Assembly: GCA_028554755.1 (NCBI GenBank)
Contig: JAPTOF010000024.1
Span: forward strand, 558,001-622,000
Source: Cordia subcordata
Lineage: Eukaryota; Streptophyta; Magnoliopsida; Boraginales; Cordiaceae
Direction: 5' to 3'
DNA: 64,000 bases
Shown here: positions 34,301-45,700 of the stretch, in pieces
How positions within the stretch are numbered: the first letter of the stretch is position 1
Layout of the letters: each line of letters opens with the position of its first letter
Translations under genes and position numbers: made by a program
The notes under the pieces: model-generated
Databases searched by the model: none
What the model was told of the DNA's origin: nothing
The model's input: the letters and a program-made list of their open reading frames with translations, nothing else

Positions 34301-34820
34301 AATTATCAAAAAGATCCCCCCTTTTAGTCTGAAAATCGATTTTATATCGGTTTTTTCGCGAACTGCCGGTCGACTGGCTTCTCCTCTTAGCTCACCGGGC
34401 TTTTTGGTGGTACTCTCTGGACTGGCCGGTCGACCGACTCTGGAGGGGTGGTCATCAGGCTATTTTCAGCACCTCTCTGGAGTGGCCGGTCGACCGACTC
34501 TCCTTCTCTTAGGTCGTCTGGCTAACTTTCTTCCTTCATTCTTTCTCTTTCCGGCCTCCGATCTTCTCGTTTTGACCCGCACATCTCTTATCTTCATCAC
34601 CTATCATTGTTCAATCTCGATCTCAACCCAAAGTTCACCTAAATCATTGAAAACGAGCAATTAGTGTAGCAATTTGTCTCTTAAACTCAATATATACATT
34701 TGTTTACGCTTAAGCCTATTCTTATCAAAAGCACTACACTAATGCATCTTTTAGAACATTGAATACCTCTTAAATATAGGTAAATAACAATGCAAACACA
34801 CGCAAAAACACAACACATCA
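31312..34820 (-). repeat. 5' LTR of the gag-protease element, interrupted by a solo LTR
   Basis: Minus strand TGATGTGTTGTGTTTTTG...GAAGCATCA. About 1.9 kb without the 32350-33953 insertion. U3 palindromes of GGTCGACCGG type lie at about 34365-34510. The TATA region of the left LTR is damaged here (gattttatatcgg). Leader hairpins appear reverse-complemented at about 31854 and 31916; the second has an A-C mismatch. Confidence 0.87.
32350..33953 (+). mobile_element. Solo LTR of the 20499-27393 family
   Basis: TGATGTATGTC...GCGATATCA, 1604 bp, with perfect ACAAC duplications at 32345-32349 and 33954-33958. It is inserted in the leader part of the 5' LTR of the gag-protease element. It carries the same U3 palindrome array and four hairpin sites (about 33298, 33359, 33474, 33539), the second degraded. 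Confidence 0.93.
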
Positions 34821-35372
34821 TCTTGCTTGCATGCCACGATCAGCTTAGCACAAAATTTCGCTTGCTTACTTGGAGTTTGGATCTCAACACATCTTGTATT
34901 TTTTGAAATCTTGGATGTGAGACAAGAGATCATCTCTTCTTTGAATGTGTCTTTACAAGAAGGATTTGGAGAAAGGGTCTTGCACTTCTTAAAATCTCGA
35001 ATTCTCTCATAAATTGGCATGATATTCTTGCATTCATCACTCCCCATGAACTTGAAAAAGAATCTCAAAGCTACAATCTTGAAGAACCTTTTTGGTGTAG
35101 CAATCTACAACATTTGGATAGAACACAACCAAAGGATCTTCAACAAGCGCTACAAAATCGAGGAACTTATTTTTGAAACTATCTACAATGATGTTAGATA
35201 TAAAGGTTTAGTTGGTAGGAAATTCCCTTCTTATTACTAACAAAGCTTATTGTGATAGGTGGAAAATTTATGACATACTTGTTTAGGCCTTCTTTTGTAC
35301 ATTTCTCCTTCGTACTTGTATATGATTTGTGAGTGATACAAAAGCTTAATAATTACTCCAAAAATCAAAAAT
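34821..35372 (+). mobile_element. LINE piece 6: C-terminal zinc-binding region and 3' end
   Basis: Frame reads KFRLLTWSL, then CETRDHLFFECVFTRRIW, the RVT-associated zinc-binding motif near the C-terminus of plant L1-type ORF2. The rest, to about 35240, is frameshifted. Low-complexity aaaaatcaaaaa at about 35358-35370 may be the eroded poly(A) end. About 300 bases of LINE expected between piece 5 and this piece are missing. Confidence 0.85.
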
Positions 35373-35417
35373 ATTGAATTCAACTATAACTATTTATTTA
35401 TCTAACATTCCGTGATT

Positions 35418-37819
35418 TTATACCATCTAGGTACTTTTAGGTGCTACAGGTCAGATAGGTCGTTGTTTAATGAGCCGGAGCACCCATTAGTACAGCAGCA
35501 GTTGGTGGGGACCGGATTCTATGGGTGTTATATATCCCGATACCATCAGCTGAACCGCGGATTGATTACTGCCATGATAGAGAGGTGGTGGCCGGAGACC
35601 CACACATTCCATTTACCTGTAGGGGAGGCCACCATCACCCTGTAGGATGTGGCCGTGTATTGGGGTCTTCCCGTGACCGATACTCCTATCCCAGTGATTG
35701 ATACGGTCCTACGGGCGAGGGATGATTGGGTTGCTCCGATCCGGGACTTGTTGGGGATTTATGCGGATGCAGTTGCGGACGACGGTACCGGCCGTATCGA
35801 CATTGTAGGGAACTCGATAAATTTCGTCCAACTGCGGGAGAGGTATGTGATGCAGGGCACTCTGGATAACCCCACGCAGTACCAGGCTCAACAGTGAGTA
35901 CGGCTGTGGATATTTCTAGTTATTTACTGTCACTTTTTTGCGAACACGAGTACGAATGACGATAATTTGTCCTGGTTACCGTTATTGACAGACTTTGAGT
36001 GTATCCAGCAGTACAACTGGGGCATGGCTGTAGTATTATATTTGTACCAGCAGCTTGACCGCGCCTCTTTCCGTCAATGTAAGGGTGTATGCGGAGCTAT
36101 GACACTAGTCCAGGTATTGGTTTGCATTATGTAGTAGTTATATTTACATTTTATGAATGTTAACATTTTTATTACAACCATTAGTATAACATAACACATG
36201 TTTAATGCTTGCAGTTTTTTGCATTGGACCGATTCATAGCTTTTTGGCCTCAGCTTCTAAATCCCACGACTACAGCGCCAGCAGCATCATCTGGAGGCTA
36301 TGTTTCAACTCCCTGGCATTCCACGGGGTGCACAGTTTTACATTAAAAAGGAGATGACAGATGCATCCGAAAAGTCAGGTCAAGTTGAGTGTCGGGAAGT
36401 TATAGACCATCTGCAGCCTGACGAGGTATAGTACACTAAAGTCACTTTATTACATATTCATGTCCTGTACTAGTGAACATGTGCGTGATGCATGTAATTA
36501 ACTATTCGTTGCTTGTTTTGGTTACAGTTCATATGGAAGCCGTTCAGGGCGATACTGGGCACCCTCCCATCGCATTGTGTTGCCGACAGTGACGTCTGGC
36601 GTGCCAGGATACCTCTGATATTTGGTCATACTGTTGAGTGGCACCTCCCGGATCGTGTCTTGCGGCAGTTTGGATTGAGGTTGACAGTCCCTCTTGATGC
36701 CCCTACACATGAGAAACACAGGGACCGGAAGGAGAAGGTCGAGAGAGCTGCGCTGACAAAGGCTATGGATATGTGGGGTAATTGGGAGCAGCGGGTTTTA
36801 CATGGACAGGTAGAGGATGCACTGCCAGCAGTAGCACTCAGGGCTTACATGACTTGGTACCGTCGGGTGACCATATTACATGTCGATCATCCAGGTACAA
36901 GTCATAGGCGAGATGGTTACGTGGTGTCAGCACGTGACGAGACCTCATTGGTGAGCTGCCTTTGTACTCTTGTTTATGTTCCTCAATGGAAAATGTACAC
37001 TATTAGCTGATATTAACCATAATATGTTATGTTTGCCTACAGGCCGCTGTGGTTCAGCATGTGGTTCATCATTTGCGTGATTTGCTGCAGCGTTATGAGA
37101 TGGGGGACCTTGGGGGCGGTGCACACATAGAGCATGTGATGCAGCACTTGCAGCTCATGCAATTGCATGGAGAGAGCGCATTTCGACACATACAGCACGA
37201 GCATCTCATACAGCAGAGAGCCGTGTAGGAGTTGTCCAATGCGCCTCCGATGCATCCACTGCAGCAGCATAGAGAGCATCGTTTGTATCATCCTCGTCCT
37301 TCGCACCGTAGTCACACATATCCCACTAGGTCATCATAGCCATTTGCCCCCGATGCACCATTCCCCACATATCGTCCACCTAGACGGCCAGCATATCGTC
37401 TACCCATGTATCGTTTGTTCCCCTTTGACTTTTCCAGCGGGGGTGTTGAGCTGATCAGTCATGGTACACAGGGTACGTTTGAGGCTGGCAGATCATCTAG
37501 GCCAGTGATTGATGAGGCAGATGACGCCGAGGAGGATGACGAGGTGACACATAGCGAGTCATCGGGGGGGTCTCCGAGCAGATACATGGCGTCCCAGGAC
37601 TACGTTCCCGAGCCATTAGTGGACAGTGGTGTTGAGCAGTAGGAACCCCTGCCGCGTTCATCCAAGGCACGTGCGCCACAGGCACTAGCCACACAGCCAC
37701 AGGCAAAGGAGCCTCCAACACATTCATCCAGAAAACGCAACGCATCATCCCCCGTTAGACGTCATTTACCTGACCGCAGTACCAGGGGGAAGGGGCCTGA
37801 TCATTACATACCTGGATGA
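35418..37819 (+). pseudogene. Plant mobile domain (MAIN / PP7-long-form-like) pseudogene
   Basis: The translation matches the plant mobile domain, a plant-specific domain found in MAIN-like proteins and in proteins named PP7 long-form homologue: HQLNRGLITAMIERWWPETHTFHLP, then VAVYWGLPV and LRARDDWVAPIRDLLG. The 5' end is missing. Five exons are inferred: 35418-35893, about 35953-36113, 36215-36425, 36528-36950 and 37043-37819, with clear GT/AG at most junctions. In-frame TAGs at about 35643, 37226, 37337 and 37640 break it; several fit CAG-to-TAG. The last exon has an acidic then basic tail (SSRKRNASSPVRRH). Mobile-domain genes often travel with transposons. Here it lies tail to tail with a mudrA-type gene. 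Confidence 0.8.
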
Positions 37820-38077
37820 TGTATTCAGCTTTCTTGCACTTTTTTTCATATGTATTTGGTGACAAACTTTTTTATGTTGATTGGACTTTCATTTGGTTTT
37901 TTATTTATTTTAGACACGTTATAGTTAACCTGACAACATTAATTACACGTTAAAATTGGTACATCACAACAAATAAGCATAAAACGAGTACACGTTAACA
38001 TTAGAACATCACAACAAATAAGCATAAAACGATTACACAATAACATCGCAACGTCAAAACAAATAGACATAAAATGA
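37820..38077. repeat. Intergenic spacer with about 60-bp tandem repeats
   Basis: Between the two convergent genes, blocks containing acatcacaacaaataagc and ataaaacga are repeated about 2.5 times between 37960 and 38085 with a period near 60. The rest is AT-rich. It would hold the 3' ends of both genes; no terminator can be defined. Confidence 0.6.
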
Positions 38078-39106
38078 TTACGTACTGAACTTGTGGCAAC
38101 TGTGTGCTTCTACATACTGCGTGATCTCCCATTGTTTGTGCGTTGCTTTCCTTATTACACGTACATACCATGGGCATTCTATATTTCCACTGTGTACTTC
38201 CCTACATCGTACCTTCCACGGGATCTTACTCGACTTGACGACCCTATATTCCTTTTGTATTCTTATTGCGTACTGTTGAACATCCCTTATCCCATCCACT
38301 TTGGATGGGAACACCATTTCTTTGGCCAGTTCCATCCTGTCCGGGTCCCATACTGGACGTTTGGTGACCTCGTACCTGCTTGTCGTGTAGAATTCATTCC
38401 TAACAGTATGGAACTCCACTGCTTCCTCCTCATCTACCTCTGCCTCTGCATCGACATTTGATCCTTCTATCTCGTTCTCAATTTGGTAGTTCAAACTTGC
38501 TTCTGAAATTGCATCTTCTTCTTTGATCGTTCAATTCACCATCCTTGTTTTCCTCGTCTACCTCTGACAAAACAGTATCTACTGCGACGTCACATCTCTC
38601 CTCTGTGCCACCGCCATGATGAGAGGGTCCTCCGACTTCAAAAGTGGAATGTAGTTGCGGGAAAATGGAAAAAGTAGCAAACTTCGCCACTGTTATTGCA
38701 ATATTGATATGTTCATCTTCTACATACGATGGTGCTGCATTTAGGTCCAGCATGTTAGACTGGTACGGGACGTCGGACATTATTTGCGGCACATACACGT
38801 CATCGACTGAACGGACTGAACGTCCACTATTACGTGCGCCACACAGCGGTTCCATTCACAGCGAGCTATGCCGTTCATCTCCCGCATATCTTCATCGTCA
38901 ATTATTGCACTTGGATAATAATATATCTGCTGCAATGTAGCATCCCATCTAGGGTCACGATAGCATAAGTTAACCCTATCGATGCTCAGACGCAACCCTA
39001 GTTTTCTAATTACACAAGAAACAAATTCATCGTAAGTTATATCTGGATGAATTTTGAATTTGCATGGTATATTTGGACTTCTATAATCAAGATCATAATC
39101 GATCAT
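38078..39106 (-). pseudogene. mudrA-type gene: N-terminal and DNA-binding parts only
   Basis: The start reads MIDYDLDYRSPNIPCKF with RWDATLQQIYYYP, an N-terminal region common in plant MULE transposases. An acidic linker follows (38480-38855). The MuDR DNA-binding domain comes last, with AKEMVFPSKVDGIRDVQQYAI, WKVRC, ECPWYVRV and WEITQYVEAHSCHKF. The N-terminal frame is disturbed near 38855 and 38490. The frame ends right after the DNA-binding domain: the DDE catalytic domain and SWIM zinc finger of a full mudrA protein are absent. It was therefore probably a non-autonomous or truncated MULE. Confidence 0.8.
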
Positions 39107-39279
39107 TATTGTGTGACTGCCTTAGTATAAAAAAACAGTAACCTCGGTTGAATTCATTCTTTTACGTGCTTTGGTAGAAACTTATACTAACAAATTGAAT
39201 GAATTTGGTAGAAAGTTTATTTGGTGGAAAGTTATTGTAATGGGTAACGGATTGAATGATCCGGTGGAGGAAGGAGTTG

Positions 39280-39690
39280 GGGTTTATATAGGCAAAAAAC
39301 GCATTCTGAGAATGCGATTTTTGAAATTTCTCGTGACGTTAAGTGACTAAAGCTTGATTTGTGGCAGGGAATATATTCCAGATACTGCAGAATGCGCTAC
39401 TAAAAATATTTTCTTGTCCTCGCAATTAAATCAAATCGGAATCGAATCAGATTTGGCAGGGCGGCAGGGAAACCCAAAAAAACGGGTTCCGAAAGCGCGG
39501 AATGCATTCCGGGAATGCGGGAGCACTCCTGCAGCACAGCCGCGTTCTCAGGATGCGTTCTGCGCTCTGGGATTGTGTGCCGCGTGTTTCTGGAACCAAA
39601 TTGGGTTATTTTTCAAAACGCTTTACGAACTGAGTTATTTTTCAAAACGCTTTACGAACGGGGTTAATTTTACATAACATTTTAATTTTT
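39280..39690. other. Probable outer end of the MULE with inverted and direct repeats
   Basis: Contains gcattctgagaatgc (39302-39316, an inverted repeat), further gaatgc/gcattc words to about 39560, and a direct repeat of ttttcaaaacgctttacgaac (about 39611 and 39640). It lies upstream of the mudrA start as a MULE terminal repeat would. A matching left terminal repeat was not found near 35400, so the boundary is uncertain. Confidence 0.4.
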
Positions 39691-39827
39691 AGATAAAAAA
39701 AAAGTACGAAATTATCTTACTTGGGCGACTCACGTGTACATCCAAGTAGTCCTGATGATAAGATTACGTTTTCTCCTCAAGATTCGTGGAGCGGTCACGA
39801 GAAATTAAGTGCCAAGGAAAAAGGCAG

Positions 39828-42721
39828 ATGGCAAAAGCCGGAAATTGGATATCATCAAAAAGCATCAACACAAATACGAAAACGTATACAAACCCATCTT
39901 CTTCAGCTGAGGCCCAGAGGTCCTCATTGTTGTATGTTTTATCTCCTACAGCAGCTGCAAAAAGAAATGACTTCCCATCGGTACCTATATTTCATTATCA
40001 TCTTTTATAAGATACATGTTTGATCAATATACAACGATATGGTCGACAAAATTAAAAGACCAAAAATAATATACATTCCCGCAAATTCGTTGTGGTACAT
40101 GGCATTTTTCCCTTCATTCGTACGTCATAATTATGCGATTAGGTTCGCGTATACGTGTGCTAATCATTGGTGTTGTTTCTGGTTATATAGATAAGCAAAA
40201 GAAGTCACAGGAGTCCTCGGCGTTTGATAACAATTTCAACATCGGATGGAAAATGGCATGGGAAATGGAACCTGGATTATATGTACTCTCTTCAAGAGCT
40301 TCAGCTGCAAGATTTAGCTGAAGATGGACATAAGGATACTCAAGTCTCAATCAATCTCTCCATTCAAAAGGTCACTGCAGACACTTAATAGATAAGGGCC
40401 GGTTTGGTTTAACTTTTTTGTCTTATTTTTTCTTTTATGAAATAGCATTTCTTTTGGGAAAAAGCATATATTCTTTTGCAATAAAAATTGAACTTGATTT
40501 TTTTAAAAAAATGAAATTCTAAAAAAAAAACTAAATTTCATTCCCTCAAAAACCAACTTAAACGACACATATATAGGTTTCAACTATAACGTTGTGTTTG
40601 CAACAAAAATATATAGACGTACCCGGCAAAAGGACGATTACAGTGACGACGGTCTTAACCAAAACTAGTAGTGTGATTAGAACAACTTCTTTTAAATTGC
40701 TTATCTTATTAAAATGAAGTAAAATTCATGAAAATTCAAAACAAAATATATTTTTTATAAATATTTATTTTATTTTATTTTTTATAATTATAAATATAAA
40801 TCATCTTATTACAAATATATTATAAAACTCAAAACAAAACATAGTTTTCCATATAAAAATATATCTTATGGTGGGCATATCCCAAAGAGAGCATGGATCT
40901 TCGAGTCTGGATGTGAATGCGTCTAGTCGCCTGCGCTGCCTGCCTTTTTGTGGACTTGGTTCTTTATGCCTCGATTGTCAATCGAGGACTTTGCATTACT
41001 GAGTTGGGATGGGAATAGTTGGATGCACCGGAAGGCTATGTATTTTTGCCGGAAAATAGCTTGTTGGAAAAAAAAATTATTTTATTTTTAGGGGAAAACA
41101 TTTTCTTAAAAACAAAAATATTGTTTCCTTGTATTTAGTTATTGGGTAAATGATTTATTTGATCTCTTATTTTTTTATTTTTTTAATAATTAAATCTCTT
41201 AACTTTAGGACATAACAATTCAGTTTTTATCCTTGCAATTAGTGATATCATAATCCTACATTCAAAAAAACATAAAAGTAATATTTTTCGATACTTTATC
41301 TTTTTAATTTGTATCATTGTCCTTCCCCCACCGTTTATAATTTGTGACAACATTCCTTTCCCCACCGTTTGTAATTTGTGACAACATTAGTTCTAACCTC
41401 ATTAATTTTTTGATTTTTTTAGAGTTTAGAATTAACGACGTTATAAATTGCTAAGATAATATATAGATTAAATTGTCGCTTTTAATGATAAGAAACTTTA
41501 TTATAAATAGAGTTACAGATAAGATATATTAAAAAAATAAAAATTAAGACATTAAAAAGTAAAAAATGGAGAAAGTAGATCAGGTTTTTTATTGCCCTCC
41601 TTTTTTGGTATTATTTGGTTGGCTAGTCAGAACTAAAGCTCGGCGAGTGACATGTTGGGCCTCTCTGTGGATAGGTTGCTGTTTTTTTGTTTTTTTAGGA
41701 TTGCTTGTGATTTAATTTCTTGAAACTAATTTAAGTTATGGTACGGCTACGGACTATGTTAGGGGTTGTTTTTTATTTTTTTAATGTCATGATCTTAACA
41801 ATACGACACAAGATCACTGAAATATATGATTGTGTTTCCAGCACACAGGGTTTGGCCTCTCCGTGGACGGCAGGATTATAGCATCTTTCATTAGAAAATG
41901 TAGCAACTGCTCTTCTCCCTATTGTAGAAAGGTACTACTTGCAGTCCTTCTATATTGTAAGAGGGGAAAAAAGATTTTCTTTACTAAAAACCTAGTGGTC
42001 TAAGTGATATGTTTCAATTTTTAGTGTAAGTGGTCTCAGGATCAACTTCCGCAAGTTGCATTTGATTGCCGTTGGGCCAAAAAAAAAAAAAGACTTCCTT
42101 TATATTTTCATATCCCGACAATGCCTGAGGCTTGACTGCTCTCCATCAGATTGATGCAAACTTTAACCTTTGGGTTCTACCATCCAACAAGAAGAAATAT
42201 TCACCTAATGAACTCCCTGAAATTGGAGGAGATGACCCATCAGTGAGTTTTCCATTTCCAATCAGGCAGGCTCGATTACAATGATAAAGATCTGACGACC
42301 CCAAACATAAAATTCTGCATTTTTTTTTTCCTTTTTGGCAGGTGATCTACGTGAAACCGGGATATGAAGCTGATCTTGATGCGCTAATACAGGATACAAT
42401 CAGGCTTGCCACCTCCGTAAGAGTATGATCAACGTAGCCAGCCAGCTTTTCTTACGAAACTAAGAATTTCTTGAACTCACTGTATATTATCACCCTATTT
42501 GCAGGAAACTTGTTCAGAATCGTGTGAGAAATCTGAACCTAAGTTGCAACGTAAGGATATTTATAGTTTGTTGTCAACAAGACACATTACCATATTATCG
42601 CTTCATAGAAACAAGCTTATATTTTTCCCCACTTCTGGTTGCAGATATCGGCGCACGTAATGTGGCGTCAATCGATAGGCGGTGGTCTAGACTGTTGGAG
42701 CTAAGAAACGCACACACATGA
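39828..42721 (+). CDS. YceD/DUF177-like protein, probably plastid (7 exons)
   Basis: Spliced exons 39828-39980, 40191-40370, 41842-41931, 42150-42242, 42342-42422, 42505-42550 and 42645-42721 give an open 239-residue protein ending LLELRNAHT. Acceptors end in AG and donors begin GT. Diagnostic text includes STSDGKWHGKWNLDY, KCSNCSSPYC, NELPEIGGDDPSVIYVKPG and ETCSESCEKSEPKL. I recognise this as the plant DUF177 family related to bacterial YceD, linked to accumulation of 23S-type rRNA in chloroplasts. The first 60 residues are rich in Ser, Thr, Lys and Arg and poor in acids, fitting a transit peptide. Conserved Cys pairs may bind metal. The ATG at 39828 is chosen because no earlier in-frame ATG is seen. 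Intron 2 is 1.47 kb and carries a MITE-like insert. The exon 5 donor could be 42417 or 42423; the latter keeps the expected residues. Confidence 0.78.
40394..40575. mobile_element. MITE-like element in intron 2 of the YceD-like gene
   Basis: Starts gggccggtttggtttaac and ends near aaaaaccaacttaaacgac, giving a loose inverted pair (GTTTGGTTTAA against TTAAGTTGGTTTTTG on the other strand) around an A/T-rich core. The form is common for small hAT-like MITEs. Ends and duplication are not certain. Confidence 0.35.
40576..41841. other. Remainder of intron 2, A/T-rich
   Basis: No coding signal, RNA gene or clear transposon end was found. Polypyrimidine-rich sequence near 41830 precedes the exon 3 acceptor. 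Confidence 0.5.
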
Positions 42722-42869
42722 TGAACCAGAATGCTGAAATTTCACATAAGCAATTACTTGTTACTCTCAGATGTTTGTTTTAAATGTTTGTCAAATACTC
42801 TAGTGCTTTATATCTGTTGGCAACAGATGAAATATGGATTTTAGACTCAAATGCAATGGAAAATCAGCC

Positions 42870-45060
42870 TAACATTATAGTGGTTTAAATGTTATGCCTT
42901 TTGGGTTTGAAAAATGTTGGGCTACATATCAAAGGGCGATGAAATTAATATTCCATTACATGATTGGCAAAATCATCGAGGTATGCATTGATTACATGGC
43001 GGTCAAATCCAATACTGAGGAGAGCCACTTAGCAAATCTATGGAGGGTGACCGTGTGGGTGGGAAGTTATAATCTTAAGATGAATCCTCTTAAGTGTGCA
43101 TTTGGAGGATCTACAGGAAACTTCTTGGACTTCTTGGTACAGTAGCGAGGATTAAGATGGATGCTAATAAAGAGAAAGCAATTAGTAATGCGCTATCCCC
43201 TCAATGCCAGGAGCTGCAACAATTAGCGCGTCAGATTAAGTTTTTGAGAAGGTTCATCCTCAAATAGTGCTACGAGGGGGTAGTCATTTTCACCATTATT
43301 GAAGTTATAAAACCAGAATGAGTTCGTATGATGGGAAGAGTAATAGCAAGCCTTTGAAGAAATTCAGGAGTACCTTATTAGGCCGCCAATTTTAATATCT
43401 CCTAGTAAAGATAAGTTGCTAAAACTGTATTTATCGGCTGCGGAGAAATGCATAGGGAGTCTATTAGCGCAGGAAAATGAGTCTGGCCATGAATAGGCTT
43501 TTGTTATCTTAGTAGAGTATTGAAAGATGTCAAATAAAGATATTTGCTGATTGAAAAACTTTGTTTGTCATTCTATACATACAATAACTTGCGCCATTAC
43601 AGCTTGCCTACTACTCCTTTGGTAGTTTTCAAAATTGACACAATTTAAGTATGTGCTAACGTAGCCGGTCTTGAAAGGCCGAATTGGCAAGTGGACCTTA
43701 GCTCTTTCAAAGTTTACACTTCAATATGTCCCACAAAAATCAGTGAAAGGCCAAGCTCTAATGGATTTTTTAGCTGATCACCCTTGTTTTTACCTTGCTA
43801 ATCCACAGTCAGGTGAGGTTGAGATTGGAATCATCAGCTTGGAGCCTTGGACGCTATCATGGATCTAGAGCTAAAGCCGCCTTTGGGGTAGGCATGGTTC
43901 TTATATCCCCAGTTGGATTAGAAACGCAACTAGCCTTTCAACTGGGTTTTGCATGTTTAAATAATCAAGCCGAGTACGAAGCTCTAATTATTGGACTAAA
44001 AATTCTGTCGACTATGGGAATAACTATAATCAAGATAATTGGTGATTCTTAACTTGTGGTCAAGCAGTTGATAGGAGAATACAAATGCAATTGTTTAGCT
44101 TTGGTCAGATATTATGCAAAAGCCATGCAATTGCTTGGACTATTCTCAGAAGTGACCTTAGAAAGCGTCCCAAGTCTTGTAGTGAAGTGGCGAATGGACT
44201 AGCCCAATTAGCATTTGACGTGTGAATTGTTGAAGGCATGGAATGCATCATGGTAGTGCACAGAAGGGAATGCCCTTTAATCTTTAATGGGCTAGTAGCG
44301 GAGGTTTTTCCTATGGGAATTGGTGATGATGATTAAAGGTTGCATATAATTCAACACTTTGAGATTCAAACTGACGAATAGACTGCAAGACATGGTTGAA
44401 GTCTTTAAACTATGTCTTGTTGGCTGAGGAGCTATACAAGTGTATCCCTGACAAGTTGATCTTAAGATGTTTGGGCAAGGAGGAGGCTCTACATGCAATG
44501 ACCAAAGTTCATGTAGGGATGTATGGCGCCCACCAGTCAGGCCTCCAGATGTGGTGGGCCTTGTGATGGCACGACTATTACTGGCCATCTATGGTGGATG
44601 ACTCAGTCAAGTACGCCAAAGGTTGTCAGCAGTATCAGAAGCACAGTCCAATTCAAAGAGTTCCAGCTACAGAGTTTCACCTAGTGGTCAAACCACGGCC
44701 ATTCAAGGGATGGGCGATTAACCTAATTGGTAAGATTCGGCTAGTTTTTTTTCAAAAAGTTGTGTTTTGTCATCTTGACCATTGATTAGTTCACCAAGTA
44801 GGTGGAAGCAGTGCCTATGCGGAAGGTTGACCAGTATGTGTTATGGAGTTCCTTGAGAAGCAAATTATATACAGGTTTGGAATGCTTGAGAATTTGACAA
44901 TTGACTAAGGAATCGTCTTTCTGGGGAAAGGGTGGTTGACTTTGCTAGCAACATGGGCTTCACTATGACAAATTTAACTCCTTACTTCACCTAGGGCATG
45001 GCCAAGCCAAGGCTTCAAATAAAGCTGTAATCTCAATTATGTAGAAAATGGTGGTAATAA
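42870..45060 (+). pseudogene. Decayed Tat-type Ty3/gypsy pol (RT, RNase H, second RNase H, integrase start)
   Basis: In order: reverse transcriptase pieces MPFGFEKCWATYQRAM and EVCIDYMAVKS (family YIDD, here CIDY), MNPLKCAFG; the connection VPQKSVKGQALMDFLADHP (43735); a second, archaeal-like RNase H with NNQAEYEALIIGLK and GDS (43960-44050); and the integrase zinc-binding region with a HDYYWP-like motif and C-x2-CQ at about 44575-44640. Many frameshifts and stops. No LTRs were found beside it. A dual RNase H is the mark of the Tat branch. It lies 3' of the YceD-like gene and is inert. Confidence 0.82.
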
Positions 45061-45300
45061 CATGAAAAGCTATTAGAGACTTTGTGGGCATGAAAATCTA
45101 TCATTACATTGTTATCCTCATAATTATGCAAGTAACAGATGCAAAAGATTTTTCTAATCTGAAATTTAGAGAAGTTAATGGTAATAACTATTAGTGATAG
45201 TTCATCAAATACTCAAATTTTCAAATTTATAAGAAATTACCAACTACAAAACCCAAAAAAAGACTGTGTGAAAGGTTATGAAGGCAGTGTTAGCATTTGA
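45061..45300. other. A/T-rich intergenic DNA
   Basis: No feature is recognisable beyond the trailing edge of the pol relic. Confidence 0.5.
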
Positions 45301-45304
45301 CAAC

Positions 45305-45700
45305 TAAGAGAGTGTTTGACTTTGCTTTTTTTTTTAAGCTGCTTATAAACAATTGATGCTTATAAATACCTTTTAATGCTTATAAGTAAATGACAAATAA
45401 GTAGAAAAGTATTTGGATAAAATATGCTTATAAATCGTAGTATTTGTTAAAATGAGGAAAAAAAAACTTTTCATTAAAGTAAAAAGATGTTGTTTTTCTT
45501 TTTTAAAGGGTAGAATTGTCTTTTTATTTTAATAAACCACCTTATTTATAAGCAAGTAAGAAAAGTAAGGGGATGCTACTTTTTCTTTACCTGCTAACAA
45601 ACAGGCAAAACTTGCTTATAAATAGATTATGCCAAACATATAATTTTTTCTTTTCCTCCTTAAAAACTTGCTTATAAGCAAACTCAAATATAACTTTTGA
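45305..45700. mobile_element. MITE-like element rich in GCTTATAA words
   Basis: Left end gtgtttgactttgctt and, on the opposite strand at the right end, atatttgagtttgctt form an imperfect inverted pair. About eight GCTTATAA words lie between. This resembles hAT-derived MITEs of plants. The 8-bp duplication could not be confirmed by eye. Confidence 0.45.

Larger units (their letters stand above)
17732..34820 (-). mobile_element. Ty3/gypsy (Athila/Tat-like) element with gag-protease, minus strand, nested by two others
   Basis: The right LTR (31312-34820) is the 5' LTR and the left LTR (17732 to about 19254) is the 3' LTR. A primer site complementary to tRNA-Asp follows the 5' LTR (31288-31305). 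The gag-protease frame runs 31027-27404. No reverse transcriptase or integrase is seen, so it was probably non-autonomous. Flanks are TCTGG (17727-17731) and TCTTG (34821-34825), 4 of 5 matching. A complete element (20499-27393) and a solo LTR (32350-33953) lie inside. The 3' LTR has lost its U3 start together with the polypurine end of the internal region. Confidence 0.85.

Noticed and set aside
38091..38461. Plus-strand ORFs opposite the mudrA-type gene
   Set aside because: They are antisense shadows of the DNA-binding domain frame.
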